Assembly (NCBI RefSeq): GCF_932276165.1
Contig: NC_063997.1
Span: 11,480,001-11,544,000, forward strand
Origin: Plutella xylostella
Taxonomy: Eukaryota > Arthropoda > Insecta > Lepidoptera > Plutellidae
Reading direction: 5' to 3'
DNA: 64,000 bases
Made by a program: the position numbers and the translations under genes. Within the stretch, counting starts at the first letter, position 1. Every line of letters begins with the position of its first letter. This document shows positions 12,202-24,086 of this stretch, piece by piece. The notes under the pieces are model-generated. The model did no database searches. It was not told the DNA's origin and was given only the letters and a program-made list of their open reading frames with translations.

Positions 12202-15200
12202 TTATCTATTTATCACATATTGGTTAAAAAAATAATGAGTACTGACCGTGCTAGCAGGATGGTGCTGCGGGTGCGGCATCCGCATGTGCGGGGGCGGCAA
12301 CGCGGGCAGCAGCACCACGGGCGCCCCCCGCGCCTTGCGCACGCGCCCCCCGCCCCCGCCCCCGCCCGCGCCCCCGCGCTGCCCGCCCAGCCAGCTGCTG
12401 ACGAGGCGCGAGCGGCTGCTTGCACTGCCGTAGGATGCCTCCTGGGGAACGAATTAAACTTTGTAATTGTAGGCATGATATTAAATGATATAAATTGCGA
12501 AAGTGCTACAAGATGGTTCGTATGTTGAATGATATAGTGTGTACTACTGTGTACGGCGAATAAGAAAAGAGTGTTGTGTGATGACTCAAAACACAAACTT
12601 AGTGATAAAGTGAATGAATGCATGAAACTGTATCATCATCATGATGAGGCAATAATCGTCCACAGCTGGACGTATGCTTCTCCCAAGGAGCGCCACAACA
12701 CTCGGTCCACGGCCTTCCTCATCCAACCACTGAAACTGTATATAAGTATTTTGATCTGTAAGAAAGTTATTTTTACAAATTGAATTTGAACCTGTGACCT
12801 TTATGTACGTATAAAAGAATAATCGAAGTTTTTCAATTCCGTTAACACGACACACTGTCATTGTTTTAAATTGCAATTTAATGGTACCAATAGTTATCTG
12901 AAATTGCTGCTCCAGTTTATTTTTTGTTTTCGATAAATTACAATCTCAAAGGGAAAGTGAAAGCCTCGCTACATTAACAGCATGTGCTGCCAATGGCCGG
13001 TACTTTTTTCTAGATAGCAATTATAAAACATATAAACTGGTACTTAAGTAAAATACCTTTCGAAAATCAGCTTACAACTACACAGCAACGCTACAAACTT
13101 CGAAGAACGGAGCAGCAAAACACCTAAGTACATCGATATTTAGGTAGAAACGTTTCTTATTTTTCTTGCGACTTTCATTTTTTGCAGAGTAAAGACCGAA
13201 TAATATTGACATAGAAAAAATCCTCGAGATATTTTCACTTCCTTATGATAACAGGAACTTGGTGTTACGCCTGTTCATCCACCACCACCAGAAAACAACA
13301 CAAAACACTTACCTCTTTCTTCTGTTTCCCCTCCGCCTGCTTGGCATCCCCCGGCGCCCGCAGCCGCCCCTCCAGCTCCCGCGCCAGCTCGTGCCCCCTC
13401 CCGCGCTCCGCACCCGCCCCCTTCTTCCCTTCATCCACGTGCACTAGGTACGTGGCCGGGGGCTTCCCGCTGGTCGCGTCGAACTGGTTGTGGTCGAACT
13501 GCGGCTGCGGCTGGAGGCACGAGCACAGCCGCCGGGACAGGTGGTACACGGCCACCACGCACACCAAGCACTGCACGCCCGCCACGATCAGCACCACGAT
13601 GTTGGTGAGCACTGGAGTCCACGCCTCCATCTCCTCCTGCAGGGGGTATAAGGTTAGTGATAGGGAGATTGTATAGTGATGCGTAAGGAGGTCGTGGTCG
13701 ATCGATAGCTCTTCAAATAAGAATATAGTTCACCAGTGTCTTGCCTGCAGACAAATGCCTCATCACCGTCAAACCGACTTTATCTAAAAGTTATCTAGGA
13801 TGGTATTTTTCCTATCTCTAAACCAAATATGCTTACCTACAAAACGTGACGATAAGCAAGATCTGTGTACCAATCATCTCTGACCTATCCAAAGCAGGCT
13901 ACAGCAATATTTCCCAATCCGCGCACATCTCTCCACTCATCGCATTGAGAGCGCATTCGCCACACGTTACATAATGCTCATCTCAGTTCTCACACCCGGC
14001 GGCGGCGGCTAGCAGTACATTGACCGTAATGTAAACAAATGACGACAATTTTCCGGTGCGCAGCCAGCGATGGTGATGTAACGTGTGTATGATTGCGATC
14101 ACAGGTGATAGGGCGCGGGAGGGCCTCGATTGTTCTAATGTGTGAACGGAGCGGTCTCAGAGTACGGGGGGCCTTATCGGTACAATAGGAGATGATGATC
14201 AATGACCATACTCATTATAACTGTATATTATTGTCGAACTTCTTTTGAAGGAAGAACAAAAACGTGAATTTAAACAGTTCACGCAAGAGTGCAGTGTTTC
14301 TGCCTAATTTCAAAATACTCAAAACAATGCTGTAGACTAGGTAATGTAGTGTATTTGTGTAATGCTGTGCACAGTATTAGAGCAGTGCAGGAACGAGGTC
14401 GTCGCCCGCGGCGGTCAAGTCCGCAATGGACAACATTTCATTTTCTTTACCCTATATTTTTATTAGTTATTCGGAAAGTTTATTGAAAATTAGTGGACCC
14501 GTATTTTTTTATTTTGTATATACATAAATTTTTGCATGTTATTTTTAACTTTAAAGTTAATTATTTTAAAACCGGAAGTGACGTCACATATTAGGCTCAA
14601 TTTTTATTTTTGTCTATTGCCTGAGTCTCGAAAAAAAACATAAATGACACTGACAAGTGACATTTAAACTTTGTTTACATGCCAACCAACGAATGGGTCA
14701 TTTTCAAATGGCCTTGATATTTCTAATGATGGAAAGTAAGTACTTATCATGTAAAAAAATAATCAGAAGCATTTTTTCAGCTGTGTAGGCGGTGGCATGC
14801 TCTGGGACATATTATATAGAGGTCATCTCTTAATAATAAATAAAAAAAATAGTCAGAAAGTGTCAGAATAGAATTAATGAAAATGACCCAAATAAACAAC
14901 AACGTCTCGATAAAACGTCAACGTCAATCAAAAATGAAAGTGACAGTTACTTTGTTTTTAAATCTATAGGCTTTGATCATCAAAATGCATCGCACCTGAT
15001 GCATGACGTCATCAGCACTTTTTACTATTTTATGATTTTCTCAAAAATGATACATCCAAAAAATACAAAAACATTTTTTTTGTGGCCTTTAGAGCTAAAT
15101 CTCGAAATGGTTTTCGATTTATAGCAGCTTTAGTTTTTTGAAATGTTGTCCATTAACAACAAAGACGACGCGACCCATTCTCACGCGACACGTCACGTCG

Positions 15201-18200
15201 CGACGACGAACTAGAGAGCAGCGAGCGAGGTAGAATTAAGGCGAGCATCATTTTAAGCATAATCAAAATAAGTACCATAGTATTTACCTGCCCTGAACTA
15301 CCTGAGTTCCTTACCTACCACACTACATAGGTAAAATGTAGGCATCTCTCATTGCATTGAAATAGTAGATTTCAAAGACACAAAAGCGAGGATCATGCGA
15401 GGAAGAAGGTTTATTGTTTTGCGAAGTTGGTGGGGTGGGTAAACTTTGGGTATATTTTTTTCCAGCCAGTCCAGGAATAATTGAATGCCCGACACATTGA
15501 CAGTACATTGGCATCTCTTTTTGTGGAATGACGTTCACCTACTTTTGCAGTTTTTATCTGAAAAACTTATTGGTGACATATTTTACTTATAAATTTTAAT
15601 TATAATCTATGGCAGTGAAGTGACGTCAGACGTGTTATGTGTAGTGTGGTGGAAAACCTTAGCAATTAATTAATTATTCTACATAACTACTTTGTATTGT
15701 ACTGTTCAAGATGGACCGTGAATTTGTTTGCCTGCAAGTGGTCATGATGACCATGTATGTACTGGGTTACATAATAAGATACACCAGAGACCCGGACTCC
15801 TGTGGAACATTCCTTATTAATTATGGCCACTTGATGAATAACTTTGGAACTTTTTAAGTCTGGCTGTTTGTTGTTGTTATAATACCACGTGTGTGACAAA
15901 AATGTGTATGTAACTATTAAATTCGTAACTGAGCGTAATTAGTGATTACTAAATTGAATAATGACCTAATTATAAAATTGCAAGATCAGTCATTTAAGTT
16001 TTAATTCATAAATCATGTCCAATAAACTATTTTAATAATAATTAGGAATGTTTGTTGAAATTAACTACGCACTAATATGTTAACAGTTCTCAGACTTGTG
16101 CACGTACGATGTGATGAAATGTGGTCGTAAAACACCTATGTATGAAGTAAAGTACATTAATTATTAGGTATTTATCTTTGATGTTCGCCGACCATCACGT
16201 CAAGGATGCATTAGATCTTTAGTGGATATAATTGGCCGTTGTGAAATATTACTGGTATACTTATTAAAATTTAGATATAAAAGTAAAATCAATAAACTGA
16301 ATTATGACTGTGATTGTGAAAGCCAATCAAAAGTTGCCAAAATGTTTGTAGAGATAAGTTAGTAGGACGTACAAACTATGCAATGTTTTCATAATATAAA
16401 TATACATGTTTACTTTTAGTACATTTTTATCGGCTGACAAAACTTATGAAATCGTTCGCTTTTTTAGTGTGCGAAAAGCTATAAAATTTTGTGTGATATG
16501 TTCCGACGTTTTGTAACATTTGATTATTTGAACTGAGCAAGTCATACATCCTAACAAAAGTATAAGGCTTAGGTACCTGCTGTAGCCTATGAAATACGGA
16601 CAATTGGTACTAAATAACGAAGTAACAAAAACCATTGTGATAATATGTACCTTAATAGATACCCCCATTGGCCATGATCATGTACCTACCATTATTCATA
16701 TAATTGTAGTTCCAAGTACATAAGAACACTTCTAAGGTACAGACAGACAACTACATACAATGATGGTACAAGCAGTGGTAGTTGCAAGACGACTGTCTGC
16801 TGCGACGACGTGACGTGGCTGCGACAGTACCCGTCGACTTCGTTTACGCACTAGTTGCGAGTTACAATATTAATCAGTGGAAAATGTGGAATTTTTTCTC
16901 GACGGCGGAACCGACTAATTTTGTTACAGTCTTCTATCTTTTAAGTACCTAAGATGTAGCTTTAGTAAGAGTTTATATGAAATGCTTTGTAATTGATCAA
17001 TAAAAAAATAATACATAGATAGTACTATGACTGAAGTAAAAATGGCCATTTGCACCACCGACTGGGACACCACAATGGCTCATGTAATGTAGAAAACAAT
17101 CGACGGGTCTCTGCTTATCAAGCTCATCCAAGGAGTTACCTAGATATACAAACCCGCCGACAATACTAGCAACCTCTAGCATACCTATACTTCATCATCA
17201 CGACCCATCACGTCTGCAGTGCTGGGGCATTAATATACACTCACGAGTAATGAAAAAGTTCCACTTACAAAATGTCGACACCGAACAAACCCTACTTTTG
17301 AAAACATTCAATTTAGAATTTGATCAAAATGTTTACGTTCTGAGTTAGTTCGTAATATTTTGATGCGCTCTCAAATGTATTTTAATATTGCAGACAGTTT
17401 TTCATTGCTCGTAAGTGTATTTGACCGGTTTGGTGGTCTCACCTCGAAGGTCTCGGGCTGCGGCGTGGGGCGCGCGGCGTCGCGGTGCAGGCCGGTGGCC
17501 GCGAGCACGGCCGCGCTGTTGCCGCACGCCAGCGCCAGCAACGACAGCGCCAGGAACCCCGTCAGCAGCCCGCTGCTGCAAGAGAGAGAGGGAGGTTAGA
17601 GAGAGAAGGAGGCCGCTGCTGCTGCTGCAAGAGAGAAGGGGAGGTTAAAGAGAGGGGGACGTGAGCTCGGTGAAGAGGACGAATAAGCGGCTTGGATGAG
17701 CAGCCCGCTGCTGCAGCAAGAGAGAGATGCATCACGTGAGCTCGATGAAGAGGATAGATGAGCGGCTTGGATAGAGAAATACATGTGCAAAGAAAAAGAA
17801 GACGTTGACGTTGAAAATACGTGATAAAATATAATATGAGGGAATAATTTGGTGATTAGCCTACGGATTTACCCCATTGTAGACAAGTCTTTAGAGGAAT
17901 TGCAGTAAAAGCGGAATAAATATTTACGTTGATTCATAAAACTGTTATTTTATCTGTATTTAACCCTATTGCACACTGCTGCTCAAGGAACATTACTACT
18001 CCTCTCAGCTAAGACTTTCACTGCGACGTATTTTAATCAAGTGCATGTCAATCACTGTATAAGCTATTTCTTATGTTCATATAGAGGTATATAACAATAT
18101 CTCGTTAAGTTTGCGAAAATAATAACATTGAGAGTGAAAATATAATCTAAATGGACTCGAGCGCCTCCAGTAATGAGCATCTAAATTGAACGATCACTTC

Positions 18201-21200
18201 AATACGTTATCGATGAATCGATCTCGACTATTCACGACTCCACAATAGATCGGAGATGTATCGATGGCCGATATACAAGTAGGTATCTACATAAATAACT
18301 TTTGTGCAATACCAAATGATACCGATCAATATTTGAATCCCTCCTGTAGCTCCATCAACTAATGTATACCTACAGCTTTTGATTATCAAGTAAGTAAATA
18401 ATTTATATAATTTCCATATTTTTTTGTCGTGATCATGCTGTAATTACCTTAATGTTGTGCCGTTGTGCCTTCAGAATCGTTATACAACTTTTCTATATTA
18501 GAATATCATTGAATATATACGTATGAGAGAAAATTCAATTACACAAATACCTCTGCATATAAATCTTCATAAAATTTGCTAAGTATATTTAAAAGTTTAC
18601 TGGCAGAACGCTTAAAATGAATTTATACCATTTTATGAAGCTAGAAATGGCTTCGTCTCGTCTTTTACATTTTACACCTTTAGATTGTGTAAACAGAGTT
18701 CATTTTCAATCACATGAAGTAATAATTGTCCCTAGTAGAAAAGTGAAGAAAAGAGCCGACGACCGCTGGAGTAGAAAGGTTCTGGAGTGGAGACCCCGTG
18801 TCGGCAAACGGCGTGTCGGTCGCCCCCCAACCCGTTGGTCTGATGATCTGCGGAAGGTAGCGGGAAGCCGCTGGATGCAGATGGCGGGTGACCGTTTGGG
18901 GTGGCGATCGTTAGGAGAGGCCTATGTCCAACAGTGGACTACAGAAGGCTGAGAGAGAGAGAGAGAGTAGAAAAGTGGGTGAAAGCACACAGTAAACGCA
19001 CAGCATATATGTATCTGAGTATATGTAATTATATCTAGAGATACATAATTATTTACCTTATGCCGATGCATCGGAGATAAGATTACGATATCGAGATTGT
19101 TATTTGTAACACGGGATCTTATCATAAGAGTACGTAGGTATATTATGTAGTTTATTTTAACTGCATATCAATTTTAAGACAATCACCTGAGTGATTACTG
19201 CATACTCATAGTTAGACTGGTTATACAGCAAACCAGCGGTGTGGAGATGGACCCCATAACTAGTTAATATTACTTGAACTTTACAAATACATCTTGAAAA
19301 CATCTACTTATTAAGTAATTATATACAGCTTTTAAAAATGTATTCACAAATAGTGTTTAATGATCTAACGGATGCCTGGATCAGCTAAGGTTAATCCCCG
19401 CGGCGGCGGCGGCGGCGGCGGCGCGCGCTTCTTTATGAGGCACCGCGTTGATGTCTTTTGTATGAAACAAAAAACCTACGAACATTTTGGGTCAAGAATC
19501 CGTTGTCCGCGACAACTATTTTGATATTTCTATTGGACATGTTAGAAAGTTTAACTTTACTTGAGAGTAAATATAATTATGCCCTAGGTGAGTTTCAGCT
19601 GCCGCTACGGTATAAAGGTAAAGTAACGCTTCGTGCGGTCTCATTTTGGATTTGCAACTTTTTTATATTATAAATGAGATATCGTATTTTGAGGTTATTA
19701 AATCTCATCCATGTACACCCCTTATTCTTCGCATCACACAACTGCTGCGTGTCGACAGGACAGACTGACAACAGGATAAACATCCAAAAGCACAAAAGAC
19801 TAAGATATCTCGTTTCACGCCAGCGTGTATGCACTTCCGCCGTCAGGTGCAGCTCAATGCGCTGCGCAGGCGCACGCGGCGTGGCGACACGGTCCGCTGC
19901 ACCGGCGGCGGCGGTGGCATGGCGGTACGGTGCCATACACCTGCCGGGTACTCTAGCTTGACGAATCACGAAGTTAAAGGTTCGATTGAATACAACGAGA
20001 TTAGTCGACATTATTTGTTTATCTGTTATTTTATTGCACATTATACAAAAGGAATTAATGCACATTGTACAATCAGGTGGACTTTATGCTAAAAGCATAT
20101 GCTACCAGTCAACCTGCAGGAGGTACAGGGTGGTTCAGGCAAAGGCGCTTCGTATCTTCGTACTACTAGAATGACCCTCCTGGCGACCACCACGTGCAGT
20201 GAGTAGGCGCGGGGTTCACGCATCGCTGGCTGCGGCGAATCTATCTGAACTGATCGTAAGTAGAGAACTGAAGTATCTTACTGTGTCCTATTTTAATTGC
20301 TTATCGATTTAATTCGTTATTAAGTTAACATTTTCAATAAAAATGTCGTGTTCATAAGACTACAAGTACCTACTAGCACTTGCAAACAAATATTGTTGAA
20401 ATTATACGTTAAATACCGATGTGTATTACACACTGTAGTAATCTACATTCGATCACTTTTATACAAGACTTCAAATACGTAAATAATATACATACATGTT
20501 ATACTTATGGATGGGACCATTTGAATTTGTTTAAGATTTAAGAATAAGGTTTTGTTATTTTCTATGTAAGCTTAATTCATTAAATTAAAGATTTATAGGT
20601 AATTATAATAACACCGTTACTTTGAAGATAAGACTATGTGACGCAAGAAGAATTAACTGCGAAACCATAAACAATGATGTAACAGCACTCAGCAAAAAAC
20701 GTGCATTGATAGTATCGGAGCTAAGTGCACAAAATTATGTAAAATTGCCGATTTGAATCTAACTAGGTAAATGTTTGCAAAGCTTTTGTTTTTACCAACT
20801 AGGCTTCTAAATTGAGTAAGTTTAAGGTATCTTAAATGAGATACCTATTATACTTAAGTATCTAATCGCTGTACATAGATAAATCTACTCACTCAACAAA
20901 AATGTATGTACCTGTGAAGAGCAGTTGATATTTATTAACCATTATAAAGTGGCGACGGGAACCTCGTCAATCAAATTACATATACCCTGTATAGTACGTA
21001 AGTTTAAACACTATAATACTAGATTTAATAATCAGCGGTGCCCTGGGAGGACCTCGCGTGACGTCACGGATCAGCTGCGCGCGCGCAAGATGGAGACAAT
21101 TAGACTGAACTTGACGGTGGTTACGCAAAAATTAGCCATTCACGTTACTGTAAATAATTGTTACGTGAGAACACGTAATGGGTAACACACGGTAATTGGT

Positions 21201-23986
21201 CCCGAGATAACTACTCGCTGGAATTAACTTCGTTTCAGGACAGTATGTATTTAGTTTGACTTTAAAATGTTTACATACATTAGCTCTGCTTCATTTCATA
21301 TTACAGAAAGTATTTTGTTTGTTGACGTATCGGAAACAGTGATTGCAACATCGTATACAGCTCTATAACTGTTTGTTACAATAAGTAATTAATCGTTGGT
21401 ACATACGTTAGTAAATAAATGATTTCTAAACCTTTCAAACCCTACCAACCTATATAGGTAATATATAAAATAGATAAACCACGTAAAACGCAGAGAAGTA
21501 AAATAAAACATATCGGAGACTGGCAAAAGTATGTCACGTCTGGTCTGTATTACCATCTCTAATCAAAACCTCTATTTATTACTTTACAACTCTATTCATG
21601 TTTCTATCCGATTGTACTTAATCGTTAGAAACATTCATTTCCTGACACAGATCGATATTTAAAGATTTGCAAATCACCAATAATTCAACGATACATTCAA
21701 TACCAACCTGCGTTTTTAGCATATTCATGTGACCTTTGACTAGTTGTCTTGTTCTCCTTTGACAGTGAAATATGATCAGGAAGACTTTGTCTTGGATTCG
21801 CAATTTGTCTATATATATAACACAAATCTGACAGAGTTTATATTATGGTTTATCTTGAGTTTGTCTATAATACTTATACTTTTTCATTCGTAATAAATAT
21901 ACCTAATTTGCCAACTTCGTCCCAACCACTCTCAGTTTGCGGGATTGAAGACAAACCCTGAGCTCGGAAGCGCCCGGGGCAGCCCGGGGCCGCCCGGGAC
22001 CGCCCGGGGCAGCCAGCGGCGTGGAGACGCGAGAGGCAAATGGAAATGTGACCTTTAACATTATGCGATTTCTAATAAACATATTAACACCGCTTTGTAG
22101 AAAGAGAAATTTTATTGAGTTTCTTAGGAAGCGTCGCACCGACGGCCATATGTTATTGTGTTTAGTTTTTAACCGACTTCGAAAAAGGAGGAGGTTCTCA
22201 ATTCGTCTGTATGTATGTTTTTTTTTTTTTTTTATGTATGTTCATCGATTACTCAGCCATTTATGGACCGATTTTGAAAATTCTTTTTTTGATGTATTGG
22301 GTTGAGCTCAGGGGTGGTCCCATTTTTTTTTCAGAATTTTATTCCACCCCCAAGGGTGGGTAAAGGGGTAAAAACAGGGGTATAAATTTCCATTTTGGGC
22401 ACTTATCAACCGATTCTTATGAAATTTATAACGTAAATATTGTTATTATAACAAAAAGATATGATGGTGACCTTGAGCTGATCTGATGATGGAAACGGAA
22501 GGCAGTCAAGGGAACTCCTCAACGGTATATAGCAACTACCTCGTGTTTGGGCTCGAATGATTCGTATTAACGAGTAGGACATATTGGTATCATTTGCATC
22601 TTACTTTTGATTGATAATTATTGCAAATAAACTAAAAATAACAAAATAAAATAATAATTTTAAAAAAATTAAAAACCGACTTCAAAAAACCACTAAAACG
22701 TAAGAAATAATTTAAGGTTTAGACCAATCCTAGGTCACAGTATAAATATACCTAAGCAGGTACTGTTCTTTTTTGAAGTTGGTGCCATATTTCTTCAGAT
22801 TAACTACTTTGTCACTGCACCAACATCAAAAAAGAACAGTACCTGCTTAGGTATATTTATACTGTGACCTAGGATTGGTCTAAACCTTAAATTATTTCTT
22901 ACGTTTTAGTGGTTTTTTGAAGTCGGTTTTTAATCTGAATTCAGATTAAACAAGTTGATTTGAATAATTATGTTTATTTTCAAGCCGGTTCGCTTTCGCT
23001 TTTACTTGAATTGATGTCTCATTTTCATAGATTTGATTATCACCTTGACCATATTTAACATAATCCTACGTAGATATACCGGAATAACCTTTTGCTTGCT
23101 TTTTACTTATTTCAATCATGTATAATTATTTTAATACGGTTTATACTTTAAAGATCCTATCTTTAAATATCTTACCGAGTGAGTAAATGCCCTTCACTAA
23201 ATTTGGTATGCCTTATGATTTTGTTGTGTGGAAAGAACAAAGGCAGATTCTTTAATTTATGACTTAACACTAATTAGGAGAATTCTACAAATAGTATATT
23301 ATGATAGTTTCCTGAATATTGAGTGAAGTTGCGCCGCGCCCGCGCCCGGCTCGTCGGCGATGCAACCGAGTGCACAATGCAGTACGCAAGAAACCATTGA
23401 GGTACTTTAGGTTTCTATCCACTTAGCTAGCAATAAGCACAGGTCAGAAATCAGATTTATAAGGGGATAAAACTGTACATGTCCAAGTCCAAGACTCCAA
23501 TTCGGAGGTAGCTGACTATATTAGAGATTTATCATCAGGATCTCAAGCACCGGGTCGGCTGACACAAACTCACCCTTTCTTCCCTTCGACTCCGTAGCAG
23601 TCGCTGATGCCGGCGAGCAGGCCCACGACGCCGGCCACCACGGCCACGCAGCCCGCCCACAGGCCGGCGCCCACGCGCGCCAGGGCGGCGCCCTTCAGCA
23701 CGGCCAGCGCGCCGCCGCCCGCCAGCAGCGCGCCCAGCACCAGCTGCGCCAGCCCCAGCGCCACCACCAGCCGCCGCGAGCGCACCGCATCACTAGTCAC
23801 CGACGGTTCCACACTCTTGGACCGCAAACTCTTCTCCTTCTTCACTTTGGGAGCCTTTTTCGGGGGGCTCTTGCATATTAACTGTTCCGTGGAGTCCTCG
23901 GACTTGAGCGAGGAGACGGTGTTGGCGGCGCGGCCGTACGTCTCCGCCACGATGGTCACGTGGTCCGCGGGCTCTGGGTCCGCCAT
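12202..23986 (-). CDS. four-pass transmembrane protein, family unknown (4 coding exons)
   Basis: Proposed exons in coding order: 23574-23986, 17443-17575, 13313-13636 and 12202-12441; all junctions are GT/AG and keep phase, giving 369 residues. The start is the ATG of MADPEP. Residues 1-70 are a basic, serine-rich cytoplasmic tail. Hydrophobic segments lie near 72-97, 103-127, 139-165 and 190-214. A long hydrophilic C-terminal tail ends in a glycine- and proline-rich stretch. The loop between segments 3 and 4 has no cysteines, so it is not a classical tetraspanin or claudin. The topology recalls other four-pass scaffold families, but I assign none. The last exon has two possible ends: a TAA at 12202, or a GTCAGT donor at 12241-12246 leading to an unseen exon. 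Exon 2 has a NAGNAG acceptor. Confidence 0.65.
12640..12730 (-). repeat. LINE 3'-end scrap (RTE-like)
   Basis: On the minus strand this reads as the familiar end of a moth LINE: a GGGAGAAGC block, a TGTGGACGAT block and then an ATGATGATG tail. It lies 3' of nothing else coding, in the intron between the last two exons of the four-pass protein gene. The assignment is by resemblance only. Confidence 0.4.
14425..15154. mobile_element. 730-bp TIR element (MITE candidate)
   Basis: AATGGACAACATTTCA at 14425-14440 is repeated exactly, inverted, at 15139-15154. The interior is AT-rich and holds CRE-like TGACGTCA motifs (near 14579 and 15005) but no open frame of note. It lies in the second intron (in coding order) of the four-pass protein gene. 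The 16-bp terminal repeats support a non-autonomous DNA transposon; the superfamily is not determined. Confidence 0.5.
15155..17442. other. intron sequence, nothing coding
   Basis: Intron of the four-pass protein gene, AT-rich. A short GACCCATCACGTCTGCAGTGC block near 17202 resembles a common LINE tail. No gene, RNA or strong repeat is seen. Confidence 0.4.
18745..18970 (+). pseudogene. 5'-truncated RTE-type LINE, C-terminal coding scrap
   Basis: The frame ending near 18952 reads GRPPTRWSDDLRKVAG and then a W-rich tail ending in YVQQW, which is the characteristic C terminus of moth RTE/BovB-like reverse transcriptases. It is followed by a (GA)n run. Everything upstream of this motif is missing, as expected for target-primed 5' truncation. 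It lies in the large first intron of the four-pass protein gene and has no host function that I can see. Confidence 0.7.
19396..19430. repeat. (CGG)n trinucleotide tract
   Basis: About nine consecutive GGC/CGG units in otherwise AT-rich intron sequence. It is one of four such tracts in 10-25 kb. Confidence 0.8.
22160..22680. repeat. common moth interspersed repeat
   Basis: Begins with the AACCGACTTCGAAAAAGGAG block, which is widespread in lepidopteran introns, continues through a poly-T run (22209-22232) and phrases such as GGACCGATTTTGAAAATT, and ends where the large palindrome starts. The palindrome arms begin with a related AAAAACCGACTTC block, so the two may be parts of one composite element. 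No open frame of note. Confidence 0.55.
22668..22934. repeat. near-perfect long palindrome, 118-bp arms
   Basis: Left arm 22668-22785, right arm 22817-22934, loop of 31 bp. By eye the arms are complementary except for one base (GAAGTTGG against the complement of CCAACATC). Transcription of either strand would give a long hairpin RNA. A second, perfect 20-bp palindrome TTAATCTGAATTCAGATTAA overlaps the right end at 22930-22949. It sits in the first intron of the four-pass protein gene. It could be a foldback transposon or an hpRNA source. Confidence 0.85.
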
Positions 23987-24023
23987 CGCATCACTGGCAC
24001 GGGCGCTGCGCGGCGCGGCTCGA

Positions 24024-24060
24024 GTCACACTGCGGCGGCGGCGGCGGCGGCGGCGCGGCT
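24024..24060. repeat. (CGG)n tract in the 5' leader of the four-pass protein gene
   Basis: A run of nine or so GGC/CGG units directly upstream (on the minus strand) of the proposed ATG at 23986. It lies in a GC-rich island that spans the first coding exon and is probably part of the promoter or 5' untranslated region. Confidence 0.7.
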
Positions 24061-24086
24061 GTGCGGGGTACACTCACCGACCATTG

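Noticed and set aside
12213..12623. 136-codon minus-strand frame
   Set aside because: It is in the wrong phase relative to the spliced four-pass protein gene exon that it overlaps.
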